64,000 bases of DNA from UMGS1696 sp964463375 (GTDB taxonomy: Bacteria > Bacillota > Clostridia > Oscillospirales > CAG-272): positions 85,104 to 149,103 of the forward strand of contig CAYXBQ010000004.1 of the NCBI GenBank assembly GCA_964463375.1, given 5' to 3'. Below, in pieces: positions 53,540-61,275 of the stretch. The notes below the pieces were generated by a model, which saw nothing but the letters and a program-made list of their open reading frames with translations, was not told the origin of the DNA and searched no databases. Within the stretch, counting starts at the first letter, position 1, and every line of letters starts with the position of its first letter. The translations under genes were made by a program, and so were the position numbers.

Positions 53540-54619
53540 ATGACCGCTTTCTTTGCCAACGTAGTGGATCGTGGGATCACCGCCGGTTTTTTGGTACTGC
53601 TGGTAGTGCTGCTCCGGCTGGTCCTCCGCAAGGCACCCAAATGGACCCATGTGCTGCTCTGGGGACTGGTGGCACTGCGGCTGGCCTGTGACGAGCGTGT
53701 GGTACGAGATCAACCGATGGCAGAACGGGCAGCCTATGCAGAGGCACTGCTTGCCTGTAGCGTGGGAAACAAAAACGTGCGACATATCGGGCGACTTGCC
53801 TTTGGCGAAGTGGGGGTACATACCCGGATCCGGTCGGTGCTGCGGTATCGAAAGCCTGCCCTATGGATCGTGGGGAGCGCACTGTTCGTATGTATCGCAG
53901 CGGCACTTTGCTTTTTGACCGATCCGGTGGGCAGTGTCTATGATCACGAATGGTATTTTGTGCAGAGCACGACCACACTACACGACAGCGGCAAGACAAC
54001 GGTGTGCTATCAGCCGGGGCAAACATCACCGGACGACGATGCAGAAGCTATAGACACCGTACTGATCCCCCATACCGAAGCCATGTGGTATGAGCTGATC
54101 TCTGGCACATGGGACATCGACCGAGCCACCCTGCACATCCTGCCGGACGAAGAGGATCCCACACGCTACACGGTGGAATGGTATGATGATCACGATACGT
54201 TCATCACGGTGGGAGAAGCGGTGCTGGAACAAAAAAATCTACTCTCCAAAGCATACACCCTAACGATGCACTGTGTCTCCGATGCAACTACGCTGGACAT
54301 GGTGTTCACCATCGAAGCACCGCAGGCTCTCCCCAGTGGCGAAAAAACGCTCACGCTGACAGACGTAACCGCACTGATCGATCGGCGGATCAATCAGCGT
54401 ACCGCCTTGACCTGGGACGACCTTGCCGACTATCGGTACACAGATGTTGGCGTAGGGCAGTTCGTATGTCGGTATCCCATCGATGATACGTACACGTTGG
54501 TAGCGACCGGCGGTAGTATGGTCGGCGAGCCTATGTCGATCCGGCTATACAAAGGAGAAAAGTCGGTGGATGTCCAGCGAAAGCCCTTTCGTGGGTTTGC
54601 GGATGATGCTATAGAATGA
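53540..54619 (+). CDS. BlaR1/MecR1-like membrane sensor lacking its M56 protease core
   Basis: 359 residues. The N terminus MTAFFANVVDRGITAGFLVLLVVLLRLVLRK and LLWGLVALRL are those of M56/BlaR1-type proteins, but this runs straight into ACDERVVRDQPMAERAAYAEALLACSV, which normally follows the HExxH zinc site. About 150-200 residues including HExxH are missing with the frame kept. The GEVGVHTRIRSVLRYRKPALW and CFLTDPVG segments and an extracellular C-terminal domain follow. It cannot be an active protease as encoded. Confidence 0.8.
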   Translation: MTAFFANVVDRGITAGFLVLLVVLLRLVLRKAPKWTHVLLWGLVALRLACDERVVRDQPMAERAAYAEALLACSVGNKNVRHIGRLAFGEVGVHTRIRSVLRYRKPALWIVGSALFVCIAAALCFLTDPVGSVYDHEWYFVQSTTTLHDSGKTTVCYQPGQTSPDDDAEAIDTVLIPHTEAMWYELISGTWDIDRATLHILPDEEDPTRYTVEWYDDHDTFITVGEAVLEQKNLLSKAYTLTMHCVSDATTLDMVFTIEAPQALPSGEKTLTLTDVTALIDRRINQRTALTWDDLADYRYTDVGVGQFVCRYPIDDTYTLVATGGSMVGEPMSIRLYKGEKSVDVQRKPFRGFADDAIE

Positions 54620-54620
54620 T

Positions 54621-54669
54621 ACAAGATAGACCGGGGATCCTTTATGGGGACGACCCGGTCTTGTGTTTT
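54621..54669 (+). terminator. Terminator of the blaI operon
   Basis: GACCGGG pairs with CCCGGTC, then TTGTGTTTTG. Confidence 0.7.
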
Positions 54670-54785
54670 GGGTATACGGTTCGGGCGGCTATTCTGTAGA
54701 CAGTAGATTTCTTCACATTTTCTTGATATACTGTATCTGGTAAAAAGTACAAAATGCATTCTGTTTTGACAAAGGCGGTGATTAT

Positions 54786-55013
54786 GTGAAAGAGATAGGC
54801 AGATACTTTGTAATAGGTTGTGTAGTTGCCATGATTGGAACATTCTTTTCTAACATTTGCGGAAGTATCTTCAATGGTATGGATTTTGGCAGTGCGTGCG
54901 TATTGGGGATCGGACTGTACCTTTGTGTTGTGGTTATCACCTGTACTGGCATTATCGTTTCCAAGATTAGCTCCAAACCCAACAAAGATAGCACTAAGGA
55001 GAAAGAAGATTAG
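54786..55013 (+). CDS. Small two-helix membrane protein
   Basis: 75 residues from GTG 54786, with AAAGGCGG upstream. Two membrane helices (about 6-28 and 36-58) and a charged tail (KPNKDSTKEKED). No recognised family. AT-rich, unlike its neighbours, and followed by a second small gene with a near-identical upstream sequence (TTTGACAAAGG). It may be part of an acquired toxin-immunity-type cassette. Confidence 0.55.
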   Translation: MKEIGRYFVIGCVVAMIGTFFSNICGSIFNGMDFGSACVLGIGLYLCVVVITCTGIIVSKISSKPNKDSTKEKED

Positions 55014-55085
55014 ACAAAGCCCGATGTATGAAATCGAACACAACAACTGCATATCGAGAAACTGAACTTTGACAAAGGAGGTAAG

Positions 55086-55256
55086 ATGTTGGCAAAACAC
55101 GAGTTTGGCATTATACAGAATGCCCCCAAGCAAGGGAAAAGATACGATGGATACGAACCACAGAAATACAACTGCATTTCTGTCAATGATGATTATTTGG
55201 GAAATAGTATTGTAAACTTTGGCAACATAGATTTCTATTGACATACGCTTGATGTC
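55086..55256 (+). pseudogene. Truncated small gene, likely immunity-type protein remnant
   Basis: ATG 55086 behind AGGAGG gives MLAKHEFGIIQNAPKQGKRY and on to a TGA at 55239-55241 after 51 codons. The same frame continues past the stop as HTLDV before similarity to the expected family is lost. I recall Firmicutes proteins of this start running on through a FYWHTLDV-type segment, so the TGA looks like a mutated Trp codon and the 3' end is cut off where the cas1 scrap begins. Family recollection is unverified. Confidence 0.5.
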
Positions 55257-55316
55257 ATGCGTGGTATCCAGCTTGCACACGCCGGCTGTAGTTCGTACAT
55301 TGCCGGACGATCTCCT

Positions 55317-55467
55317 CCCCGCTTGATCACCACATTTTCCCCCTCCAGAGCCAGAGCCAGAGCCAGATACAGGTCCTCTGAGGTGATGTACAGGGTGTTG
55401 AGCTCCGCCGACAAAAGCAGAAATGCTGGATACCCGATAGTTGCAAATAGTCTTCTTCATGGAACAT
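55317..55467 (-). pseudogene. Fused remnant of cas4 and cas1
   Basis: An ATG at 55467 overlapping the cas7c stop (TGATG) begins a type I-C Cas4 N terminus: EEDYLQLSGIQHFCFCRR (to 55405). It then switches, with a frame change, into the Cas1 N terminus: LNTLYITSEDLYLAL...EGENVVIKRGG (about 55405-55317), which also contains a CTGGCT expansion. The rest of cas4, cas1 and all of cas2 are gone. The adaptation module has been deleted. Confidence 0.8.
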
Positions 55468-56360
55468 CACACCATGCGGGTGCAGGTCACGCCCTGGGGC
55501 AGTGCCGCTTCGTCCACGGTCACGGTGTAATCCTGGTAGGAACGTGCGGGGAACCCATCGGCCGTCCGCCGTGCCACCTGTACCAGATCAAACAGCTTGT
55601 GGGCCGGTGCGCTTCCCAGCTCGGAATCATGCCGGAACACGATCAGCTCCCGCACGGCCATTTTCCCTCTCGCTGCCGAACGGTCGAATTCGAACATATT
55701 CAGGATCGCTTCCCACAGCAGAGACAGGTCGTCTTCGGTAAAGCCGGTGACCTTGCGTGCCAGGTTGGCGGACACATAGCCTTCGCAGCGGTACAGGCCG
55801 TAGGGGATGATGAATTTTCGTCCCATTTCGGTCTCCTTGTTTTCGGCATCCGCTTCGGTGGTGATGGCCACACGGGTGATGGTCACTTCCTGCTGTACCA
55901 CAGGCTCAATGCTTCTGGCAAAGCCCATCTGCACGGGTCCTCGCACCTGTCCGCAGTTGAGCTTGTTTTTCACAAAGGTGGTCATGACGGCGCCGAATGT
56001 GCGAATATCAAAGAAGTTCTGGCACATCCAGTCCCGGATCTTTCTGTCCAGGTCGGGGTCGGCCTTTTTCTTTTCCTTCAGGTTCTTGTCGGTCACATCC
56101 AGGTATTGGAGCGCCTCGGCATCGCTGCGGTTCAGAGGCACATTGTCCTTGATGTAGATCCGGTAGCCGGGGACATCCTCACGCACGGTCTCCACATAGT
56201 TGCGGATCTTGCGCTTCAGGCAAACATCTGTCACCAGTCCCAGCCCGGTCTCCGGATCGATACGGGGCATATTGCCGGCATCCGGGTCTCCGTTGGGATT
56301 GCCGTTTTCCACATCAAATAGGATCACAAATTCATAGCGGTTATGGATAGGTTCAGACAT
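55467..56360 (-). CDS. cas7c: Type I-C Cascade backbone Cas7c (Csd2)
   Basis: 297 residues. N-terminal EFVILFDVENGNPNGDPDAGNMPR is the Cas7/Csd2 signature; CLKRKIRNYVE and DIRTFGAVM follow. Six or so copies coat the crRNA spacer in I-C Cascade. Overlaps cas8c by 8 bp. Its stop overlaps the start of the cas4 remnant, the normal operon junction. Confidence 0.95.
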   Translation of the reverse strand: MSEPIHNRYEFVILFDVENGNPNGDPDAGNMPRIDPETGLGLVTDVCLKRKIRNYVETVREDVPGYRIYIKDNVPLNRSDAEALQYLDVTDKNLKEKKKADPDLDRKIRDWMCQNFFDIRTFGAVMTTFVKNKLNCGQVRGPVQMGFARSIEPVVQQEVTITRVAITTEADAENKETEMGRKFIIPYGLYRCEGYVSANLARKVTGFTEDDLSLLWEAILNMFEFDRSAARGKMAVRELIVFRHDSELGSAPAHKLFDLVQVARRTADGFPARSYQDYTVTVDEAALPQGVTCTRMV

Positions 56361-58104
56361 TTTCGTTTTCCTCCTGTTTTTTCGTATAGAGTGCGGAATT
56401 CTGGTGGTAATAGCCCAGCTGGAATGCGCCCTGCTCCGGCAGGCTCATGCGGATCGGATACTGCTCCCGGAATTTGTCCATGATCTCGGCAAGCTGTCGT
56501 TCCAATGCAATGGAAAGTCCCTTCTTTTCTCGACCCAGCTTTTTCAGATGCGTTCGAGACAGATTGACCAGGGTCGGGAACACCACCGCCGGTGTGGCAG
56601 AAGCAGAGCTGAAGTATTTATCCTTGATGGTCGCATTGAGTCCCGGATTGGCAACGGTTTGAATATATTCCAGCACAGCAAACATTCGTCCCAGACAATA
56701 GGGTACGTTGTCGGTTTCACGATTCAAAGACACAGTCAACACCTCTTTCGGTACAGATTGATGGGGATTTTGCAGATAATAGGCCTTGATGGTGGCGGCA
56801 CGCTCCCGGTTCATGATCCGGTCTGCCCGGATCCGCAGGGTCACGCCGTTGAGCAGCGTCGCCGGATACCGGGTATTGTTCAGCACAGCTTGCAGCACAT
56901 TGCCCGTCATTTGGGGAGAGGAGGATCTGTCCTTGCTGTTCTGGTTCACCGTCTCCTGCAGCATGCGCCAGATAGGCACGATGGGATAGGCCTGTGGCGA
57001 GCGCACGATCTCCATCCGGTCATAGTGGGCTTGTACGTTTCGGAGAAAAGCGCCGAAGGAATCCCGCAGGAAGAACCGAACGGACAGTCGTGCCGCATTG
57101 GGAGACAGCCCCAGCAAATAGAACTGCATGGCGGGATCCAATCTTGTGTCCTGCCACTGCACCGGTTCGCCGGACATGAGCTTCTTCGTCTTATCGAAAA
57201 GCTCGGTATCGGTGTACAGCTTGTCGTCTCCCAGCATGAGCATACTGAACACGTTGGTATAGGTGTTTTCGCCATTCTGTGCCCAGAACACCACCGTGGT
57301 ATCCCCCATCCACAGGATATGCTCCTTGTCTGCCAGCAGTCGATTGAGGGCAGCGGTATAGGCAAAGGCGGCGTATTTGCCGGTCGGTGCGTTCAGGTTC
57401 TGCTCCTTGCCATAGGAACAGAAGGAATCGCTGTTGAAGGAGACCAGTGCTGCCCCGGAGGATTGGGCATCTCTGACCCCTTTGATGGCAGGATGGATCC
57501 GCTCCACCGGTCCGATCTCTCCCGTCACCAGGCAGGGCATCTCCTCGGCATCCTCCGCAGACTGGTATCGTTTTTCCCAGGCACGGCGAATGGCAGGATC
57601 GTTACACACGCTTGTCCGCCGGTACCAAAAGAGCAAATTTCCACCCCCGATCAGCTCGTCCCATTGCTCTCGTAGCACGGGATGCTCGGCAGCGGTAGCC
57701 GGATCCCAGTTGGCAAAGAACGCCACCACGGCACGAGCCGCCGGAGAATCCACAGGTGTGAGCAGCTCCGTATGCAAGGCTTTGCATTTTTCGAAGCACT
57801 CCGCCGTACGTGCCGGTTTCCCCTTGGTATCCACGCCCAGCAGATACCCGGAATGGTCGCAAAGGAAGTTGGGCAACACATTCACCGCCCGCTTCACAGG
57901 TGCCGGTACTTCGAGCTCCCGTGGTCTCCATTCTTTTTTCTTCCCGTTCTCCACCTCCACAAGCTGCGGATACACCTGCACGATGTCACCGTTGTCGTCC
58001 AGCTCTAAGGCATAGGACACCTTTTGCTTGCCCCAGCCGGGAGGCGCGATCTCGCCGGCTGCCACAAGGCTTTCGTAATACGAAACCAACGCTTGCAGGA
58101 TCAT
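56353..58104 (-). CDS. cas8c: Type I-C Cascade large subunit Cas8c (Csd1)
   Basis: 583 residues, normal for Cas8c/Csd1. MILQALVSYYESLVAAGEIAPPGWGKQKVSYAL is the typical start, with NLLFWYRRTS, CLVTGEIGPVERIHPAIKGV and SFNSDSFCSYGKEQNLNAP further signatures. In I-C systems it recognises the PAM, and an internal start often yields Cas11c. Overlaps both neighbours by a few bases, so translation is coupled. Confidence 0.96.
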   Translation of the reverse strand: MILQALVSYYESLVAAGEIAPPGWGKQKVSYALELDDNGDIVQVYPQLVEVENGKKKEWRPRELEVPAPVKRAVNVLPNFLCDHSGYLLGVDTKGKPARTAECFEKCKALHTELLTPVDSPAARAVVAFFANWDPATAAEHPVLREQWDELIGGGNLLFWYRRTSVCNDPAIRRAWEKRYQSAEDAEEMPCLVTGEIGPVERIHPAIKGVRDAQSSGAALVSFNSDSFCSYGKEQNLNAPTGKYAAFAYTAALNRLLADKEHILWMGDTTVVFWAQNGENTYTNVFSMLMLGDDKLYTDTELFDKTKKLMSGEPVQWQDTRLDPAMQFYLLGLSPNAARLSVRFFLRDSFGAFLRNVQAHYDRMEIVRSPQAYPIVPIWRMLQETVNQNSKDRSSSPQMTGNVLQAVLNNTRYPATLLNGVTLRIRADRIMNRERAATIKAYYLQNPHQSVPKEVLTVSLNRETDNVPYCLGRMFAVLEYIQTVANPGLNATIKDKYFSSASATPAVVFPTLVNLSRTHLKKLGREKKGLSIALERQLAEIMDKFREQYPIRMSLPEQGAFQLGYYHQNSALYTKKQEENENV

Positions 58105-58760
58105 CCGATCACCTCCTCTCGCCCCGGCACCTGCAGCACGCCATCCATTAGCTTGGCACGGAAAAACAGCGGCCGAATGTTTTCCGGATCACTATAGTCC
58201 ATATCCCACAGCATGTAGCCCAGATCCTTTTCGCCCAGCAGCTCCGTGGGGCAAGGCGGCACCTCCGTACAGGGTGCAAAGTGGGCGGGAAATTCCCGGC
58301 AGCCGAAGTACGGCGTATGGAAGCACTGGCCTTTTTCCAGCCGCCGCTTCATGATGTCCTGGAACTTTCCGGCGTTGTCCGAAGGGGTCGCTTTATCGGT
58401 CATGACGAAATGCGCTTCGATCACATATGCCACATCCCGCAGTACCATAGCCGCCCGCTGTTGGATATCCTGAGAGGTGGCGATATACAGCTCCTCTCCA
58501 CCGCCCTGCTCCATGACCCGGCGTACCTTAGAAGCCAAAATGGTGGATTTCACTTCATTGCGGCGGATATTGGCGAATCGAATGGGCCTGCACACCGTGA
58601 CCGTATCCACCACCCAGAATAGCCCCGGATGCCAATAGATCGCATCCAGGATCCCCCGTGCAGCAGAAGGGGTCATCACGTCGTAGCTGACCCGTTCCGT
58701 CTTCATCTCCGGCCTTGTGAAGCACGCCATTTGTCCCCAGACAAGTATTTTCACAGACAA
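58101..58760 (-). CDS. cas5c: Type I-C crRNA endoribonuclease Cas5c (Cas5d)
   Basis: 219 residues. VWGQMACFTRPEMKTERVSYDVMTPSAARGILDAIYWHP is the Cas5 type I-C signature. In I-C systems this subunit cuts the repeat 3' of the stem, leaving an 11-nt 5' handle. The start appears to be TTG 58760 behind GGAG. First gene of the operon: no cas3 lies upstream in the window. Confidence 0.95.
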   Translation of the reverse strand: MSVKILVWGQMACFTRPEMKTERVSYDVMTPSAARGILDAIYWHPGLFWVVDTVTVCRPIRFANIRRNEVKSTILASKVRRVMEQGGGEELYIATSQDIQQRAAMVLRDVAYVIEAHFVMTDKATPSDNAGKFQDIMKRRLEKGQCFHTPYFGCREFPAHFAPCTEVPPCPTELLGEKDLGYMLWDMDYSDPENIRPLFFRAKLMDGVLQVPGREEVIG

Positions 58761-58803
58761 ATGGGATCACTCCTTTCTTATGTATGATTTTGGTTACGAT
58801 AGT

Positions 58804-58832
58804 ATTATAGCACATCTTCTTGCATTTGTCAT
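58804..58832 (-). promoter_or_regulatory. Promoter of the cas operon
   Basis: On the minus strand ATGACA (58832-58827), 17-bp spacer, TATAAT (58809-58804). Confidence 0.8.
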
Positions 58833-58836
58833 TCGC

Positions 58837-58860
58837 TTCATTGAAAAATAGAGTTAATTT
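58837..58860 (+). promoter_or_regulatory. Candidate self-target of the crRNA-like RNA at the cas promoter
   Basis: TTC (58837-58839, the type I-C PAM) is followed by 21 bp that match the spacer at 58993-59013 in 15 positions: 1-5, 9-11, 13-18 and 20. It starts five bases from the -35 box of the cas promoter, where bound Cascade would sit against RNA polymerase. Confidence 0.65.
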
Positions 58861-58926
58861 ATTGTGTAGGATTGTTTTCATCAAAAATGCATGAAATAAA
58901 GCGGCAACAATTGTTATTCCTGCCGG

Positions 58927-58955
58927 TTGACATTTGTTTTGTTCCCCTGTATAAT
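58927..58955 (+). promoter_or_regulatory. Consensus promoter of the crRNA-like RNA
   Basis: TTGACA (58927-58932), 17-bp spacer, TATAAT (58950-58955). The expected start falls at G58961/G58962, the first bases of the repeat. Confidence 0.85.
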
Positions 58956-58960
58956 AAGAA

Positions 58961-59050
58961 GGTCATCTGTTATCGCAGATGCGGATTGAAATATTGACTT
59001 ATACAGTTAAGTAAGTCATCCGGGATACCCAGGGTGCTGATGGGACAAAT
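58961..59050 (+). CRISPR. Solitary I-C-like repeat, short spacer, degenerate repeat
   Basis: Repeat 58961-58992 is 32 nt with a perfect 6-bp stem CATCTG/CAGATG and a terminal GGATTGAAAT, as in type I-C repeats, with 21 nt before and 11 nt after the predicted Cas5c cut. A degenerate copy spans 59014-59050 (shared GTCATC, CAG, TGC and GAT blocks). The 21-nt spacing is far below the usual 33-36 nt. No further repeats are present, so this is not a working array. Confidence 0.7.
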
Positions 59051-59080
59051 CAGCAACTGCAAACCGGATCGAACAACAAA

Positions 59081-59120
59081 ACAGGCGACATGCAACTTGT
59101 ATTGGATGCCGTCTGTTTTT
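59081..59120 (+). terminator. Terminator of the crRNA-like RNA
   Basis: ACAGGCGACAT (59081-59091) pairs with ATGCCGTCTGT (59106-59116) with one mismatch and one G-T pair, then a T run. From here to 59290 no gene is supported; a minus-strand frame without a start (59164-59283) looks protein-like. Confidence 0.8.
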
Positions 59121-59290
59121 GTATGTTTAAGGGTCGAAAAGTATCTGTTTTTTTATCAGGCGATGTCTACAGGATGGGAAAATTGTTATCGTACTCGTTA
59201 AATATCGCTATCCAGCGACGAATGTCGGTACAGCAACCGCAGTATGTTTTATGTATGATTTCGTTGGTTGTATCCCCATAGATGCGCTGT

Positions 59291-59334
59291 TAAAAGCAGA
59301 AAAGGCATGGACAAAGTCACGCCTTTTCTAAAAA
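59291..59334 (-). terminator. Terminator of the DUF5696-like gene
   Basis: On the minus strand AGAAAAGGC pairs with GCCTTTTCT, then GCTTTTA. Confidence 0.7.
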
Positions 59335-59389
59335 ATTTAGTTCTTTCTGTCTTACGAGCACCGGCTCCCCACCGATGCTTTTCCTATTC

Positions 59390-61129
59390 TTACCCCCGCA
59401 CGATCCGATAGCTTTTCCCCGCTAATTTTTCCGGTTCATACATCGCCTCCCCACGATTGACCAAAACCACCGTGCCATCGTCGTAGGTCACCCGGTATAC
59501 CCCGTCTGCCAGCTTCTCATGCTTGTCCATGAAGCAGTATTGCAGATCCCGGCGGGTCTTGTATTCCGCATACGCCCGGGACAACGCCGCTACCCCATCT
59601 GCCATTTCCGTCGGTGTGCCACAGCGCATATCCTCGTCTCCCATCCAGTTCTTGCGCCCGGCCGATTCGGTCACAAAGCGGGAGTAATAATAGAAGCTGG
59701 GTCTGCCGCCGAATTCTACCTCCTCCAGCAGCGCATCCGCATCCTTGATGGGGTAGTTCACCGTGTTGGTGGAGGGATTGTGCAAAATGCTGCCGTGGTA
59801 CACAAGCTGCCACAGGGGGATGTCCTCGTCACACAATGGATCCTTCCGGTTGCCGCCAAAGTGGATGTACAGGCCATAGTCCAGCACGTCGCTGAGATGG
59901 TCGAAGGCTCCCTCGGAGCTGATCCCGCCCAGCTTCTCCGTGGCGTACCGGAACAATTCTCGGTTCCACTGCACATCCTCTGTCCGGGTCATGGGATGGT
60001 TCGGGTCGGCGCATTTTCGTGGGGGTACCACGCCGATCACATCGATGTAATGCAGTCCCCGAAAGCCCAGCACCGCTACGTCGTCCAGCATCTGCCGGTT
60101 GATCTCGTCCGCAGCCTTGGGACAGGTGTTGTACATATTCCCGCCGCTCCAGGTGCCGCCACGCTGGAGAGAACCGTCCTTGCTTTTGCGCACCAGATCC
60201 TCCGTGAAGCAGTCGGCGATCCGGTAGGCATCGGAGTTGTTGGTGTGGCAGGTGATCTGGTAGCCCATGGACTTTGCCTTCTCGATCAGGTGTCTTAGCC
60301 CCGCCTCGCCGCCGATCCCTTCTTCCACCGGCAATGCCTGGGGCCAGCGTCCGTCATGCCCCCGCACGTTCCAGCCCACCAGACACAGCTCCGCCTTGTC
60401 GATCCCGGCAGCCTGCATTTCGTCCAGCAGCTCCTCTACCTTAGCGCAGTCACAGGCCGTGTACATGGGCGGCTCGGTGTCCAATGTCTGCTCCGGCACC
60501 GGGGACGGCACCGGCTTCCAACCCATGCGGATCCGGATATACGGTGCTTCTACGGCATAGGCAAGAGCTGGTCTATCCTTTGCCCGTTCCCGCAGCGGTA
60601 CCAGGCCGTTTGCCAGCCGCATATGGCGATAGGCTCTTGCCATACCGGAATAGTCGGCATCCTCGCCGGTCAGGAAAATATAGGTCACTTCTACATTCTC
60701 CGGTGCGCCGTCTCCATCCAGCAGAAACCGGGGATAGGTGCGGTATTTTCCATCCCGGATATGTGCCATGACGATGCTGTCGGCTCTGTCCCCGGTGATG
60801 ATCCCGGCAAAGGTGAAATCCTTGGTCTTTGCACCAAACAGCGGCATCAGCGGGGAGGTGGCTTGCTTTTCCACGTCGGCATGTCCCCGGAACCGACACA
60901 GCATATTCCCGGGGAAGACCATGTAGCCGTCCTCTCCCTCCTGTCCCGTGAAGAAGGCGGGCAGAAAGTCCAGGGTGTTGGTATCAGTCGGGATGCTGTC
61001 CCGTGCGATGGTGGCGATGATGCGGTCGTCTTTGGCTATGATCTGGGTGGGAACAGAAACGGTGGTGCCGTCTGTCCGGTGGGCATAGGATGTGGTATCC
61101 AAATGTTCTACAAAAGTACGAATGCACAT
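59390..61129 (-). CDS. DUF5696-like TIM-barrel (glycosidase-type) protein
   Basis: 579 residues; GGAGC precedes ATG 61129. The central region GIDKAELCLVGWNVRGHDGRWP, GYQITCHTNNSDAYR, FRGLHYIDVIGVVPPRKCAD and the C-terminal beta region VYRVTYDDGTVVLVNRGE suggest a glycoside-hydrolase-like barrel of the DUF5696/GH101-related kind. No signal peptide, so cytoplasmic. Substrate unknown. Monocistronic. Confidence 0.7.
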   Translation of the reverse strand: MCIRTFVEHLDTTSYAHRTDGTTVSVPTQIIAKDDRIIATIARDSIPTDTNTLDFLPAFFTGQEGEDGYMVFPGNMLCRFRGHADVEKQATSPLMPLFGAKTKDFTFAGIITGDRADSIVMAHIRDGKYRTYPRFLLDGDGAPENVEVTYIFLTGEDADYSGMARAYRHMRLANGLVPLRERAKDRPALAYAVEAPYIRIRMGWKPVPSPVPEQTLDTEPPMYTACDCAKVEELLDEMQAAGIDKAELCLVGWNVRGHDGRWPQALPVEEGIGGEAGLRHLIEKAKSMGYQITCHTNNSDAYRIADCFTEDLVRKSKDGSLQRGGTWSGGNMYNTCPKAADEINRQMLDDVAVLGFRGLHYIDVIGVVPPRKCADPNHPMTRTEDVQWNRELFRYATEKLGGISSEGAFDHLSDVLDYGLYIHFGGNRKDPLCDEDIPLWQLVYHGSILHNPSTNTVNYPIKDADALLEEVEFGGRPSFYYYSRFVTESAGRKNWMGDEDMRCGTPTEMADGVAALSRAYAEYKTRRDLQYCFMDKHEKLADGVYRVTYDDGTVVLVNRGEAMYEPEKLAGKSYRIVRG

Positions 61130-61275
61130 GATAGCTTGCTCCTTTGTGATCGGTGTTGCTTCCTGCAAACAGTATACCACATTTTTCCCGCCTTGTCCAC
61201 CCGTTTTTCGAAAACGCCGTTTCTCAAAAAAACAGCAAAAAAGGAGATTTGCGGTAGATTATTCATAAAATAACC

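Larger units (their letters stand above)
58961..59120 (+). ncRNA. crRNA-like regulatory RNA next to the type I-C operon
   Basis: About 155 nt: I-C-like repeat, 21-nt spacer (58993-59013), degenerate second repeat, a 3' region in which ATCCGG (59018-59023) can pair with CCGGAT, and a terminator. Cas5c should cut after G58981 to leave the handle CGGATTGAAAT. The RNA has its own strong promoter and runs divergent from the cas operon. Spacer partial match to the cas promoter suggests autoregulation by Cascade, as described for CreR/CreA RNAs; a leftover array is the alternative. Confidence 0.7.

Noticed and set aside
54642..55460. A 272-codon minus-strand frame.
   Set aside because: It runs out of frame through the cas4/cas1 scrap and antisense to the two small AT-rich genes; the Cas residues appear in other frames.
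58861..58996. A short ORF between the cas promoter and the crRNA-like repeat as a CreT-type toxin.
   Set aside because: The ATG at 58888 region lacks a ribosome site and promoter and the frame runs through the RNA promoter and repeat; no rare-codon toxin pattern was evident.
58961..59120. A normal CRISPR array or a metabolite riboswitch.
   Set aside because: Only one good repeat and a 21-nt spacing, no further repeats; no co-directional gene follows, and the sequence lacks known riboswitch cores.
59090..59281. A 63-codon + strand frame after the crRNA-like RNA.
   Set aside because: Starts inside the terminator stem without a ribosome site.
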